Shown here piece after piece: positions 32,803-41,895 of a stretch of 59,105 nucleotides of DNA (position 1 is the first letter of the stretch; the number at the start of each line of letters is the position of its first letter). The position numbers were made by a program, and so were the translations under genes. Source of the stretch: an uncultured Lachnospiraceae bacterium (GTDB taxonomy: Bacteria; Bacillota; Clostridia; Lachnospirales; Lachnospiraceae). The stretch is taken from contig CAJUCC010000070.1 in assembly GCA_910585205.1 (NCBI GenBank), positions 1 through 59,105 on the forward strand, read 5' to 3'. The notes below the pieces were generated by a model. That model was not told the origin of the DNA. It searched no databases and saw nothing but the letters and a program-made list of their open reading frames with translations.

Positions 32803-33078
32803 ATGGCGTTTTTGGATCAACTGGAACAGGCAATTACGGAGACCGGGCATAGTATCAGCAGAAAAGCAAAGGATCTGGCAGAGATTACGAAACTGAAAAA
32901 CATGCTTCACACGTGTGAAGAAGTGATCGACCGGCAGTATCGTGAAATTGGAAAGGCATACTATGAGGCGCATAAAGAGGAAGAAGATAATCCGTATGCG
33001 CAGCAGTGCAGAGCAGTCCGCGACGCGCAGAGAGGCGCGGAGGCGCTGCAGAAGCAGATTGACGCCATCCGGGAGTGA
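32803..33078 (+). CDS. Small helical hypothetical protein
   Basis: 91 residues, nearly all predicted helix (MAFLDQLEQAITETGHSISRK at the start, then KLKNMLHTCEEVIDRQYREIGKAYYEAH-like helix). It resembles the N-terminal part of small Firmicute proteins that usually end in a zinc ribbon, but here the ribbon is absent and only one cysteine remains between helices plus one near residue 69. The ATG follows AAGGAGGATATGGT. Function unknown. Confidence 0.7.
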   Translation: MAFLDQLEQAITETGHSISRKAKDLAEITKLKNMLHTCEEVIDRQYREIGKAYYEAHKEEEDNPYAQQCRAVRDAQRGAEALQKQIDAIRE

Positions 33079-33088
33079 CCCCAAAAAC

Positions 33089-33140
33089 AGAGAGAGCCGC
33101 ATCCGTTCCGACAGGGAATCGGGATGCGGCTCTCTTTGTT
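33089..33140. terminator. Bidirectional terminator
   Basis: AGAGAGCCGCATCC pairs perfectly with GGATGCGGCTCTCT; AAAAA lies on the left and TTTGTT on the right. It separates the small helical gene from the convergent PBP gene. Confidence 0.85.
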
Positions 33141-33171
33141 ATGAAACGGAAGTGATCCGTTGAACACAGAT

Positions 33172-35997
33172 TTATTGTGCCGGCGGTGTCGGCACGGCAG
33201 GGGGTTCCGGTGTCGGTGTGGGAACGGGCGTTACCGGCGTCTCCGGAACCGGTGTCTCGGTGCCGGTGATCGGCGTATCGAGACCGGGGATACCGGGCAA
33301 AACGGTGCCGTCAGGCAGAGTGGGAAGACCGAGCGGATTGGTGATCGTTTCCGGAAGTACGATACCGTTTTGGGCCGCGTTCAGAATCATTTCCTGCCGC
33401 TGCTGCTCAATCAGCATATCTGCGCCCGGCTGCAGGAAAAATTCCGCATTGTGCTGACATTTTTCAATATTGGCATTTAACAGCGGATCCTCTCCGGTCT
33501 GCAGCGGATCGGTTGCGGGATCGGCAGCCGATGTCTTTCGGGCGCTGCCGGCGCCCTCGAGGCGTTCTGGCAGCAGAGTAAGGGTCCCGGCGATGCTGAA
33601 CGGACAGTCGTCGGCAGCCGGCAGCATGCTGTAGGCGCATACCATACCGGAGTAATGGACATCACAACTGTCCGTGGGAACAGTGCCTTCCGCAAAATAT
33701 TCCGTCCGCAGGGAACCGTCGCACAGGCCGGAGATGCCAAGCCTGCCCGACTGACTGCAGATGGTGGCGCTGACAATGCCTGCGGGCCGGTTGAAGGACT
33801 GATTGGGCAGTTCTTCATGGATTTTAGCCATTACGGCGCGCCAGAGCACTTTTGCGAGATTTTTTTCCGCGCCGCTCAGTTTGGTGTTGTTGTCATAACC
33901 GGCCCAGGTGGTGGCGGTATAATAGGGCGTATAACCGGCAAACCACACATCGTTATAGTCGGAAGTGGTTCCGGTTTTTCCGGCGATGGCCATATTGCCG
34001 AAATTGACCGAACCGCCGGTACCGGAAGTGACGACATCTTCCATGGCGTCTGTCAGCAGGAAGGCTGTCGTCTCTTTGATGACACGGTGGCTTGCCGGCT
34101 TGGTATTGTCCAGAATCACCTTGCCGTCGTGATCGACAACCTTTGTATACAGGGTGGGTTTATAGTAGGTTCCTCCATTGGCAATGGTGGCGTAAGCGGC
34201 GTTCAGTTCCTTGTTGGTAACACCCATGGTAATTCCGCCCAGTGCAAGGGACTGCTGGATATCGGAAAAGACCTTGCCGTTTACCTCATATCTGTCTTTC
34301 AGCGTGGTAAAGCCGAAATTAATCAGATAGTCATAGCCGAGCTGCGGCGTAATCTGGGTCAATGTCTTGACGGCGATAATATTCAAAGAGTCTTTGATTC
34401 CTTCCCGCAGCGAACACAGTCCACGATAACCGGAACTGTACCAGTTGGAAACGGGGCGTCCGTCCGCATAACTGTAGGGCGCATCGTTCTGGACATCGGC
34501 GAGAGTCAGGCCGGCGCTGTCCAGTGCCGGTGCATACGTGGATACAACTTTAAAGGTGGAACCGGGCTGACGGGCGGTATCGGTTGCACGGTTCAGGGTA
34601 CGGCTGGCTTCTTTTGCCCCCCGGCCGCCAACCATGGCAACGACGTAGCCGGTGTTTTGATCTTCCACGGTAATGGAAACCTCGGGCTGCGGTGTCAGAA
34701 AAATCCGTTCCCCGATTTCCTCGTCGCCGGGTTCCATAATGGCTTGTTTGTATATGGCGATGGCTTCATTGGCCTCTTCCTGCGAGGCATAGAGCAGGTT
34801 AAAGGAAGGTTTTTCCTGCTGGAAATATGCCTTAAACATTTCCGAACTGTGGTTTTCCACATCACCATTGGCTTTTTTGATCGACAATTCATAGTTCAGA
34901 TACCATTTGGTATCGGCCGGGAAATTATCCGGATTGGAGAACGCTTCGTCGCAGATTGCCTGAATGGTGCTGTCCTGCGTGGTATAGATGCTAAGGCCCC
35001 CGCTGTACAGGAGATTGTAGGCCTGGGTTTCGTTGTAGCCCGCCACATTGACCAGATCGTCCAGTACATCCTTGGTGAGTGCATCCACAAAGTATGTATA
35101 GACGGAATCGTCTTCTACTTTTTCATTGACGGTCTGGATACGGGCGTATACATCGTCTTCGATGGCCTCATCGTATTCTTCCTGTGTGATAAATCCCTGC
35201 TCGAGCATATAAGAGAGTACGGTTTTCTGGCGCTTGATATTCTCCTCCGGATGGGAAATCGGGTTGTAACGGGAAGGATTCTGGGTAATGGCGGCAATCA
35301 CGGCGCATTCTGACAGTTCCAGTTCATAGACCGGTTTGCCGAAATAACGCAGCGAAGCTGCCTGAACGCCCAGCGTATTCTGGCCCAGATTGATCGTATT
35401 CATATAATTTTCCAGAATCTTGTCCTTATCCATGATTTTTTCCAGTTCCAGGGCAAGATACTGTTCCTGAATTTTTCGCTTGATACTTTCCAGCGTCGTC
35501 TCATCGGTCCAGCCTTCAAAGACATTGTTTTTCAGGAGCTGCTGGGTGATGGTGCTGGCGCCCTGGGAGAGATCACGGTCTTTGATGGCGGTCATGCCGG
35601 CGCGGATAATCCCTTTGATGTCGATGCCGTTGTGCTCATAAAAACGGGAGTCCTCGATGGCGACAAAAGCATGCGCCAGGTCTTCCGGTATCTGTTCCAT
35701 CGTCACCGGGATACGGTTGGAGTCGGCGGCCACCAGTTTTGTCAGCTCGTGCCCCTCGGAATCATAGACGAAGGTGGTAAAGCCGCGCGGCGATACGTCG
35801 ATGTGGGAAATATCCGGCGCGGAGCTTAAGATGCCCCGGAAAACGCCGATTCCTGCGCTGATGCCGATGATTACGACGGCAATCACACTGGTCAGGATTG
35901 CCTTTGTTATCAGAAGTGTAAGTTTACGCCCGAGCTTAACGGAAGTAGCGTGGAGCGCTTTTTTCTTTTTTCGTAGTCCTTTTTTTCCATAATTCAT
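33172..35997 (-). CDS. Class A penicillin-binding protein (PBP1A family)
   Basis: 941 residues from the ATG at 35997 behind CCAGGAGGCATATGAT. A basic cytoplasmic head and one membrane helix (27-56) lead to the glycosyltransferase domain with Glu115 in AIEDSRFYEH and GASTITQQLLKN. The transpeptidase has Ser480 in STFK, SLN at 537-539 and KTGT at 674-677. It polymerises and cross-links peptidoglycan. The C-terminus is a Pro/Thr-rich tail after residue about 895 that probably runs through the wall. Confidence 0.94.
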   Translation of the reverse strand: MNYGKKGLRKKKKALHATSVKLGRKLTLLITKAILTSVIAVVIIGISAGIGVFRGILSSAPDISHIDVSPRGFTTFVYDSEGHELTKLVAADSNRIPVTMEQIPEDLAHAFVAIEDSRFYEHNGIDIKGIIRAGMTAIKDRDLSQGASTITQQLLKNNVFEGWTDETTLESIKRKIQEQYLALELEKIMDKDKILENYMNTINLGQNTLGVQAASLRYFGKPVYELELSECAVIAAITQNPSRYNPISHPEENIKRQKTVLSYMLEQGFITQEEYDEAIEDDVYARIQTVNEKVEDDSVYTYFVDALTKDVLDDLVNVAGYNETQAYNLLYSGGLSIYTTQDSTIQAICDEAFSNPDNFPADTKWYLNYELSIKKANGDVENHSSEMFKAYFQQEKPSFNLLYASQEEANEAIAIYKQAIMEPGDEEIGERIFLTPQPEVSITVEDQNTGYVVAMVGGRGAKEASRTLNRATDTARQPGSTFKVVSTYAPALDSAGLTLADVQNDAPYSYADGRPVSNWYSSGYRGLCSLREGIKDSLNIIAVKTLTQITPQLGYDYLINFGFTTLKDRYEVNGKVFSDIQQSLALGGITMGVTNKELNAAYATIANGGTYYKPTLYTKVVDHDGKVILDNTKPASHRVIKETTAFLLTDAMEDVVTSGTGGSVNFGNMAIAGKTGTTSDYNDVWFAGYTPYYTATTWAGYDNNTKLSGAEKNLAKVLWRAVMAKIHEELPNQSFNRPAGIVSATICSQSGRLGISGLCDGSLRTEYFAEGTVPTDSCDVHYSGMVCAYSMLPAADDCPFSIAGTLTLLPERLEGAGSARKTSAADPATDPLQTGEDPLLNANIEKCQHNAEFFLQPGADMLIEQQRQEMILNAAQNGIVLPETITNPLGLPTLPDGTVLPGIPGLDTPITGTETPVPETPVTPVPTPTPEPPAVPTPPAQ

Positions 35998-36042
35998 ATC
36001 ATATGCCTCCTGGAAGTACTGTTTTCCAATCTGCCGGACTTC

Positions 36043-36116
36043 ATTATAACAAACTATATGCATGAAATAAAGGGTTTTCAAAAAACTTTGCACAATCTGC
36101 CAAAACCTGTTATGCT
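36043..36116. promoter_or_regulatory. Divergent promoters of the PBP gene and yigZ
   Basis: On the minus strand a TG-T-TATAAT extended -10 (TATAAT at 36048-36043) serves the PBP gene. On the plus strand TTGCAC (36088-36093) and TATGCT (36111-36116), 17 bases apart, serve yigZ. Confidence 0.65.
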
Positions 36117-36136
36117 TAAAAAAACGGAGGCGGCGG

Positions 36137-36784
36137 ATGGAAAAGCAGGGACAGATGGAAAGTTATCGTATGATCGCAGCAGAGTGCTGCGGCGAAATTG
36201 TGGAAAAAAAGTCCCGTTTTATCGCGGTGCTAACGCCGGTCAAAACACAGGAAGAGGCGCTTGATTTTCTCGACGGAATCCGTAAGAAGTATTATGACGC
36301 CAGACACCATTGTTATGCATTTATCACAGGCATCAACGGTGAACTGGAGCGGTGGGGGGATGACGGTGAGCCGGGCGGTACGGCCGGCCGGCCGATGCTG
36401 GATGTGCTGCGGGGCGCGGAACTGACAAATGTGGCGGCGGTTGTGACACGGTATTTCGGCGGTACGCTGCTTGGCACGGGCGGGCTGGCTCGGGCCTATG
36501 CGCAGGCGGTGCGGCAGGCATTGGAAACCTGTCATATTGTCACAATGCGGTGCGGACAGCGGTATGTTATAACGGCAGATTATGGTTTGACGGGGAAACT
36601 GCAGCATCTTTTTGCGCAGCGGAAGGTTACAATAGAAGAAACGGTTTATACTGATAAGGTGGAATTTCATATCCTGGCGCCATACCATATGCAGGCAGGA
36701 CTACGAAAGGAAATTACGGAACTGACCGGTGCGAAAGCCGGAATCGAAGAGCGGGAAAGCGCCTGGTATGCGGACAGAGGATAA
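36137..36784 (+). CDS. yigZ: YigZ/IMPACT family protein
   Basis: 215 residues. The UPF0029 domain is clear: KSRFIAVLTPVKTQEEA, DARHHCYAF, the glycine-rich DDGEPGGTAGRPMLDVLRG and VTRYFGGTLLGTGGLARAY. The C-terminal part is the DUF1949 ferredoxin-like fold. Relatives of the eukaryotic translation regulator IMPACT; bacterial function is poorly defined. The ATG is 7 bases after GGAGGCGG. Its 3' end overlaps no gene; mgtE starts 49 bases on. Confidence 0.93.
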   Translation: MEKQGQMESYRMIAAECCGEIVEKKSRFIAVLTPVKTQEEALDFLDGIRKKYYDARHHCYAFITGINGELERWGDDGEPGGTAGRPMLDVLRGAELTNVAAVVTRYFGGTLLGTGGLARAYAQAVRQALETCHIVTMRCGQRYVITADYGLTGKLQHLFAQRKVTIEETVYTDKVEFHILAPYHMQAGLRKEITELTGAKAGIEERESAWYADRG

Positions 36785-36833
36785 CGGACGGCGGGCAGCC
36801 CGCAGGCAGGTTACAGAAAGGCGGGTGAATGCC

Positions 36834-38186
36834 ATGGATGAACTGAGAGAAGTGATGGCGGAATTAAAGGAACTGCTGAAAACAAAGCAGTATACAAGAC
36901 TCAGGCAGAATCTGTCCGAAGTAAACGATGCGGATATTGCGGCATTCATCGAAAGTCTGGACGAGGAAGATCTGTTAAAGGTATTTCGCATTCTGCCGAA
37001 AGCGAGCGCTGCCGACGTGTTTTCCTATCTGGAAGTGGAAAATCAACAGTTTATTATTACGGCGCTTTCCGATAAAGAGGCGGCGAGCATTATTGATAAC
37101 CTGATGGCCGATGACGCGACGGATTTACTGGAAGAGATGCCGGCCAATATCGTGAAAAAGCTGCTGGCCAATGCCAGCCCGGAGACAAGGCGGGACATCA
37201 ATCATCTTCTGCGTTATCCCGAGGACAGCGCGGGCAGCATTATGACGGTGGAATATGTTGATCTGAAAGAGGATATTACCGTGCAGGACGCGATCGATCG
37301 GATCCGCAAGGTCGGTGTGGACAGCGAGACGATCAATATCTGTTATGTGCTGGACCGGAAGCGGACACTGGTGGGCACGGTGGCGCTGCGGTATCTGCTG
37401 CTCAGCCAGCCGGATGCCGTGATCGGCGACATTATGCATGAAAATGTGATCTCTCTGCATACGCTGATGGATCAGGAGGAGGTTGCAAGGCAGTTTCAGA
37501 AATATGACTTTACGTCCATGCCTGTCACCGATAACGAAAACCGCCTTGTCGGTATCGTTACGGTAGACGATGTCGTGGATATTCTCCTGGAAGAGGCGAC
37601 GGAAGATATTGAAAAAATGGCGGCGATTGTGCCTTCCGATAAACCGTATATGCGGACCGGCGCGGTGGAGACATGGAAAAAAAGAATTCCCTGGCTGCTT
37701 TTACTGATGATTTCGGCAACGTTTACGGGCAGGATCATCACGTCGTTTGAGGATGCGCTGAGCAGCTGCGTGGTGCTTACGGCCTTTATTCCGATGCTGA
37801 TGGACACAGGCGGCAACGCGGGCGGACAGGCCAGTGTCACAATTATCCGCGGTCTTTCCCTGAATGAGATCACATTCGGCGATATGGGCCGGGTGATCTG
37901 GAAAGAGAGCCGGGTGGCTCTGCTCTGCGGCATAACACTGGCGGCGGCGAACTTTATCAAACTGTTGTTTCTGGACAGAGTGGGTATGGCGGTGGCGGCC
38001 GTTGTCTGTCTGACGCTGGCTGTTACGGTTTTCATTGCGAAACTGGTAGGCTGCAGCCTGCCTATGTTTGCGAAAAAGATCGGATTTGACCCGGCCGTTA
38101 TGGCAAGTCCTTTTATCACGACAATTGTGGATGCCATATCGCTGATGGTTTATTTTCAGATTGCGGCTACACTGCTGCATCTGTAG
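36834..38186 (+). CDS. mgtE: Magnesium transporter MgtE
   Basis: 450 residues from the ATG at 36834 (AGAAAGGCGGGTGA upstream). The layout is the MgtE N domain (to about 130) with LLEEMPANIVKKLLANASPE, two CBS domains (about 135-260) and five helices after ETWKKRIPWLLLL. The pore segment is FIPMLMDTGGNAGGQAS, where the Asp and Gly-Gly-Asn-Ala-Gly match the magnesium selectivity region. It imports magnesium and is gated by cytoplasmic magnesium on the CBS domains. No magnesium riboswitch precedes it. Confidence 0.95.
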   Translation: MDELREVMAELKELLKTKQYTRLRQNLSEVNDADIAAFIESLDEEDLLKVFRILPKASAADVFSYLEVENQQFIITALSDKEAASIIDNLMADDATDLLEEMPANIVKKLLANASPETRRDINHLLRYPEDSAGSIMTVEYVDLKEDITVQDAIDRIRKVGVDSETINICYVLDRKRTLVGTVALRYLLLSQPDAVIGDIMHENVISLHTLMDQEEVARQFQKYDFTSMPVTDNENRLVGIVTVDDVVDILLEEATEDIEKMAAIVPSDKPYMRTGAVETWKKRIPWLLLLMISATFTGRIITSFEDALSSCVVLTAFIPMLMDTGGNAGGQASVTIIRGLSLNEITFGDMGRVIWKESRVALLCGITLAAANFIKLLFLDRVGMAVAAVVCLTLAVTVFIAKLVGCSLPMFAKKIGFDPAVMASPFITTIVDAISLMVYFQIAATLLHL

Positions 38187-38240
38187 GCGCCTGTCGGGCG
38201 TTATTGTGACATGTATGTCAGAAAGAAGAGAGGCGGAAAT

Positions 38241-38993
38241 ATGAAGCTGATTTCATGGAATGTAAACGGTCTGCGGGCCTGCGAGGGAAAGGGATTTTCC
38301 GATTTTGTCAGGGCGCAGGAGCCGGATATTATGTGTGTCCAGGAGACAAAGCTGCAGGAGGGGCAGATTACGCTTGACCTGCCGGGCTATCATATGTTCT
38401 GGAACTATGCGGAGAAAAAGGGATATTCGGGGACGGCGCTCTTTACAAAGCAGGAACCGCTGGCCGTATTCCGCGGTATGGGGATTGCGGAATATGATAC
38501 GGAGGGGCGGATTCTGACAGCGGAATACGAAGACTTCTATGTGACAACGGTTTACACGCCCAATTCCCAGCGGGAACTGACCCGGCTTGCCTGGCGGATG
38601 GCGTGGGAAGATGCATTTCTGGCGTGGCTGAAGGGACTGGATGCGAAAAAACCGCTGATTATCTGCGGGGACATGAATGTGGCGCATCAGGAGATCGATC
38701 TGAAAAATCCGAAGACCAATCACAACAATGCCGGTTTCACGGATCAGGAGCGGGAAAAATTTTCACGCCTTCTGGAAAACGGATTTCTGGATACGTTCCG
38801 CTGTTTTTATCCCGAGTCGGAAGGCGCGTATTCCTGGTGGTCGTATCGGTTTCGGGCCAGGGAAAAGAATGCCGGATGGCGTATCGATTATTTCCTCGTC
38901 TCACAGGCGCTGCGGGGCAGGCTGACCGATGCGCTGATCTATGCACAGACACAGGGTTCCGACCACTGCCCGGTCGGTCTGATACTGGACTGA
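38241..38993 (+). CDS. xth: Exodeoxyribonuclease III / AP endonuclease
   Basis: 250 residues from the ATG at 38241 (AGAGGCGGAAAT before it). Catalytic landmarks are SWNVNGLRA, VQETKLQ with the metal-binding Glu, GDMNVAHQEIDL with Asp and Asn, and the C-terminal GSDHCPVGL with the Asp-His pair. It cleaves DNA 5' to abasic sites in base excision repair. ExoA-type length. Confidence 0.95.
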   Translation: MKLISWNVNGLRACEGKGFSDFVRAQEPDIMCVQETKLQEGQITLDLPGYHMFWNYAEKKGYSGTALFTKQEPLAVFRGMGIAEYDTEGRILTAEYEDFYVTTVYTPNSQRELTRLAWRMAWEDAFLAWLKGLDAKKPLIICGDMNVAHQEIDLKNPKTNHNNAGFTDQEREKFSRLLENGFLDTFRCFYPESEGAYSWWSYRFRAREKNAGWRIDYFLVSQALRGRLTDALIYAQTQGSDHCPVGLILD

Positions 38994-39023
38994 TACGGAG
39001 TAGCGCGGCGGAAACGGACAGGA

Positions 39024-39536
39024 TCAGGCGCAAAGGCTTTTGCAAAAGAAAAACAGCCGTACCGAAAAGTATAAAATCAGATAAAACGCACCTATGCCCA
39101 GTATACCGAGATACCTGCGCTGCAGTTTGCTTATATAGCGCCCGGCGCTGAGTTCCGGCGGTACCGTGATGTAGGTTTTTCCTTCCGTGAGGGATAAAAC
39201 CCGCCGTTTCACAGGCTGCTTTCGGGCGATGATGTCCTGCCCGATACGTTTGGAGACGACATCTTCATGCCACCGATAGCCGCTGTGTTCCGCAGTTTTA
39301 TAATAAACCCGCCAGACGGTCCTTGTGGGATTCATTCGCTGCTGTCTGCCCGATGAATTGTTCTTTACCTGTATGGGGAGAACTTCGTATGGAAGAAAGG
39401 TGTAGATTCCCTTGTCGGTATAAGCGTCTGCGGAAGGAAGCGTATAGAGCTGCCACCCGGCTATGCCGATCATGAAAAGGGAGACGAAAAGCAGAGCGAG
39501 CGAAAACAGGGACAGCGGGTATGCGGTTGATTTCAT
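39024..39536 (-). CDS. Membrane protein with two helices and an extracellular domain, unknown
   Basis: 170 residues from the ATG at 39536, which follows AAAAGGAGTGTTTTT. One helix near residues 9-30 and one near 145-165 flank an extracytoplasmic part with GIYTFLPYEVLPIQVKNN and RVYYKTAEHSGYRW. No family recognised with confidence. It converges on xth with a gap of 30 bases and no clear terminator. Confidence 0.7.
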   Translation of the reverse strand: MKSTAYPLSLFSLALLFVSLFMIGIAGWQLYTLPSADAYTDKGIYTFLPYEVLPIQVKNNSSGRQQRMNPTRTVWRVYYKTAEHSGYRWHEDVVSKRIGQDIIARKQPVKRRVLSLTEGKTYITVPPELSAGRYISKLQRRYLGILGIGAFYLILYFSVRLFFFCKSLCA

Positions 39537-39662
39537 AAAAACACTCCTTTTGGTATGGCGGCAGGACATTCCGTACAGTTAAAATTATAATATGAAACAA
39601 CCGCCGTGTCTATGAAGCGGGCCCAATCGTTTGAATTTATCTCCGATAATATCATTATTGGT

Positions 39663-39691
39663 TTTACATCCGGTGCAGGTTTGTGTATAAT
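39663..39691 (+). promoter_or_regulatory. Promoter of purA
   Basis: TTTACA (39663-39668) and TATAAT (39686-39691), 17 bases apart. The leader to the ATG at 39769 is about 70 bases and includes GAGAGGAG as ribosome binding site. Confidence 0.75.
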
Positions 39692-39768
39692 AGACAGGGC
39701 GAACGCCGAAAAGAGCAAAACGAAGCGAACTAACGATGGAGTTACAGTTTTGAGAGGAGTAGTCGAAT

Positions 39769-41055
39769 ATGGTGAAAGCAGTTGTATGAGCAAACTGGGG
39801 CGATGAGGGCAAGGGTAAGATTACGGATATGCTTGCCAGGGAATCGGATATTATTGTCAGATTTCAGGGCGGCGCCAATGCGGGACATACGATTGTCAAC
39901 AATTACGGGAAGTTTGCGCTGCATACATTACCGTCAGGCGTATTTTACGATCACACCACGAGCATTATCGGAAACGGTGTGGCGCTGAATATTCCGATTC
40001 TGATCGAGGAGATCCGGTCGATAACGGATCGGGGTGTGCCGGCGCCGAAGATTCTCGTATCTGACAGGGCGCAGATCGTTATGCCGTATCATATTTTATT
40101 GGATCAATATGAAGAAGAACGTCTGGGCGGGAAGTCTTTTGGCTCTACCAAATCGGGGATTGCCCCTTTTTATTCGGATAAATATGCAAAAATCGGTTTT
40201 CAGGTGAATGAATTATTCGGCCGGGATGCTCTGCGGGAAAAGGTTGCGCATGTCTGTGAGATCAAAAACGTGTTATTGCAACATCTGTATCACAAACCGG
40301 CTGTCGATCCGGAGGCGTTGCTGACGGAGCTGGAAAAATACAGAGAAATGATCGCGCCCTATGTATGTGATGTATCGGCTTATCTGGATCAGGCGCTTCG
40401 GGACGGAAAGCAGATTTTGCTGGAGGGACAGCTTGGCACATTAAAGGATCCCGATCACGGGATTTATCCGATGGTCACATCTTCGTCCACGCTGGCCGCT
40501 TACGGCGCCATCGGAGCAGGAATTCCGCCTTATGAAATCGGGCAGGTGATTACGGTGTGCAAGGCATATTCTTCCGCGGTGGGAGCGGGAGCATTTGTTT
40601 CCGAGATTTTCGGTGACGAGGCCGACGAGCTCCGCAGAAGAGGCGGAGACGGCGGAGAATTTGGCGCTACGACGGGACGCCCCCGGCGGATGGGATGGTT
40701 TGACTGCGTGGCCTCCCGATACGGCTGTCGCCTGCAGGGAACGACCGATGTTGCGTTTACCGTATTGGATGTATTGGGGTACCTGGATGAGATTCCGGTC
40801 TGTGTGGGATACGAAGTCGATGGAACGGTAACGAATGAGTTTCCGGTGACACCCGTGCTGGAAAAGGCAAAACCGGTGCTGCAGTCTCTGCCGGGCTGGA
40901 AAGCGGATATTCGCGGCATCAGACGATACGAAGATCTTCCTGAAAACTGCCGTAAATATGTGGAATTTATCGAAGAGCAGATCGGCTACCCGATTACGAT
41001 GGTCAGCAACGGACCGGGACGGGAAGATATTATTTACCGGGAGAGCCGGTTATAA
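39769..41055 (+). pseudogene. purA: Adenylosuccinate synthetase gene with an in-frame TGA at codon 7
   Basis: The ATG at 39769 follows GAGAGGAGTAGTCGAAT. The frame reads MVKAVV, then TGA (39787-39789), then ANWGDEGKGKITDML and on without further interruption to 41055 (428 codons). Family members have Gly at the stop position (VVGANWGDEGKGK), so one base change, GGA to TGA, accounts for the lesion. All later landmarks are intact: GGANAGHT, QLGTLKDPDHGIYP, GATTGRPRRMGWFD and TNEFPVTP. The next in-frame ATG (39829) would lose the nucleotide-binding loop and cannot restore activity. The enzyme makes adenylosuccinate from IMP and is normally essential without adenine, so an assembly or sequencing error is possible. 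Confidence 0.85.
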
Positions 41056-41089
41056 GAGAATCAAAACGGAAAGATTGCGAAAAAAGCGC

Positions 41090-41118
41090 TCCGGGCTGTG
41101 TAAGCCCGGACCTTTTTT
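41090..41118 (+). terminator. Terminator after purA
   Basis: TCCGGGCT pairs with AGCCCGGA around GTGTA, followed by CC and six T; A residues upstream also allow minus-strand use for ogt. Confidence 0.85.
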
Positions 41119-41139
41119 CGTTTCTGCAGATTTGTCTGA

Positions 41140-41673
41140 TTACAAAGCGGTTCCGGTTTTGGGAATCGAAAGTCCGCTCATATCCACATGTTCTATGGTG
41201 AGAAGCCGGACTTTTCTCTCGATCCCGCCCGCGTAACCGGTCAGATTTTTGTTTGCGCCGATAACCCTGTGACACGGTACGATAATAGAGACGGGATTGT
41301 GGCCGACCGCACCGCCGACTGCCTGAGCGGACATTTTTTTTATGCCTTTCCGGGCAGCGATTTCTTTCGCGATTTCTCCGTAGGTCATCGTCCGGCCGAA
41401 AGGGATTGTAAGCAATATCTTCCATACAGCCTGGCGAAAGTCGGAACCGTTGACAGATAAAGGCGGCGTGAATCCGGGAGCTTTTCCGCTGAAATAAATG
41501 TCAAGCCATTGCCTGGTCCGAATAAAGACAGGCAGTTCCTGAGGCGCCGGGGATTCCGGAGACGGATACGGAGCATATTTCTGACCGTCAAACCAGAGAC
41601 CGGTCAGATTTTCGCCGTCGCCTGCAAGCGTCAGCTTTCCGAGCGGTGAGTCATAGTGTGTGGTATATTCCAT
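41140..41673 (-). CDS. ogt: Methylated-DNA--protein-cysteine methyltransferase
   Basis: 177 residues. The methyl-accepting Cys134 is in IIVPCHRVIG. The helix-turn-helix and arginine finger lie in MTYGEIAKEIAARKG and VGHNP, and the tyrosine wall residue is in LTGYAGGIERK. It removes methyl groups from O6-methylguanine in a single-use reaction. The N-terminal half is the usual short RNase H-like domain without an Ada regulator part. It converges on purA. Confidence 0.94.
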   Translation of the reverse strand: MEYTTHYDSPLGKLTLAGDGENLTGLWFDGQKYAPYPSPESPAPQELPVFIRTRQWLDIYFSGKAPGFTPPLSVNGSDFRQAVWKILLTIPFGRTMTYGEIAKEIAARKGIKKMSAQAVGGAVGHNPVSIIVPCHRVIGANKNLTGYAGGIERKVRLLTIEHVDMSGLSIPKTGTAL

Positions 41674-41804
41674 TTGGGTTTTCCTTTTGCTTTCTGCGGA
41701 TTTGTCTGTGCATGATCGTATCTATTATAGTACAGAGGAGACGGAAACGCCATACTGTGTTCCTGTTTCGTGCTTTTTAAATATCAACTTAAATATTATT
41801 ATGG

Positions 41805-41847
41805 TTGACAATGTTTTGTAAACCAAATATAATAAATGCGTTAACAA
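41805..41847 (+). promoter_or_regulatory. bioY promoter overlapped by a BirA-type operator
   Basis: TTGACA (41805-41810) and TATAAT (41828-41833) are 17 bases apart. TTGTAAACC (41816-41824) and CGTTAACAA (41839-41847), separated by 14 bases, form the inverted repeat bound by biotin-loaded BirA repressor. Binding would cover the whole core promoter. Confidence 0.82.
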
Positions 41848-41895
41848 TAAAAATCGTCGTCTGTCACCGGCCGGACAGCCGACAGTCTGGAGAAT

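Noticed and set aside
33655..35313. 552-codon plus-strand frame
   Set aside because: Opposite the class A PBP gene; Gly- and Phe-rich composition of a shadow frame.
36785..36833. Magnesium (M-box) riboswitch ahead of mgtE
   Set aside because: The gap is only 49 bases and shows no aptamer.
39787..39789. Selenocysteine or reassigned TGA in purA
   Set aside because: Other genes in the window end at TGA, no SECIS-like hairpin follows, and the position is a conserved glycine.
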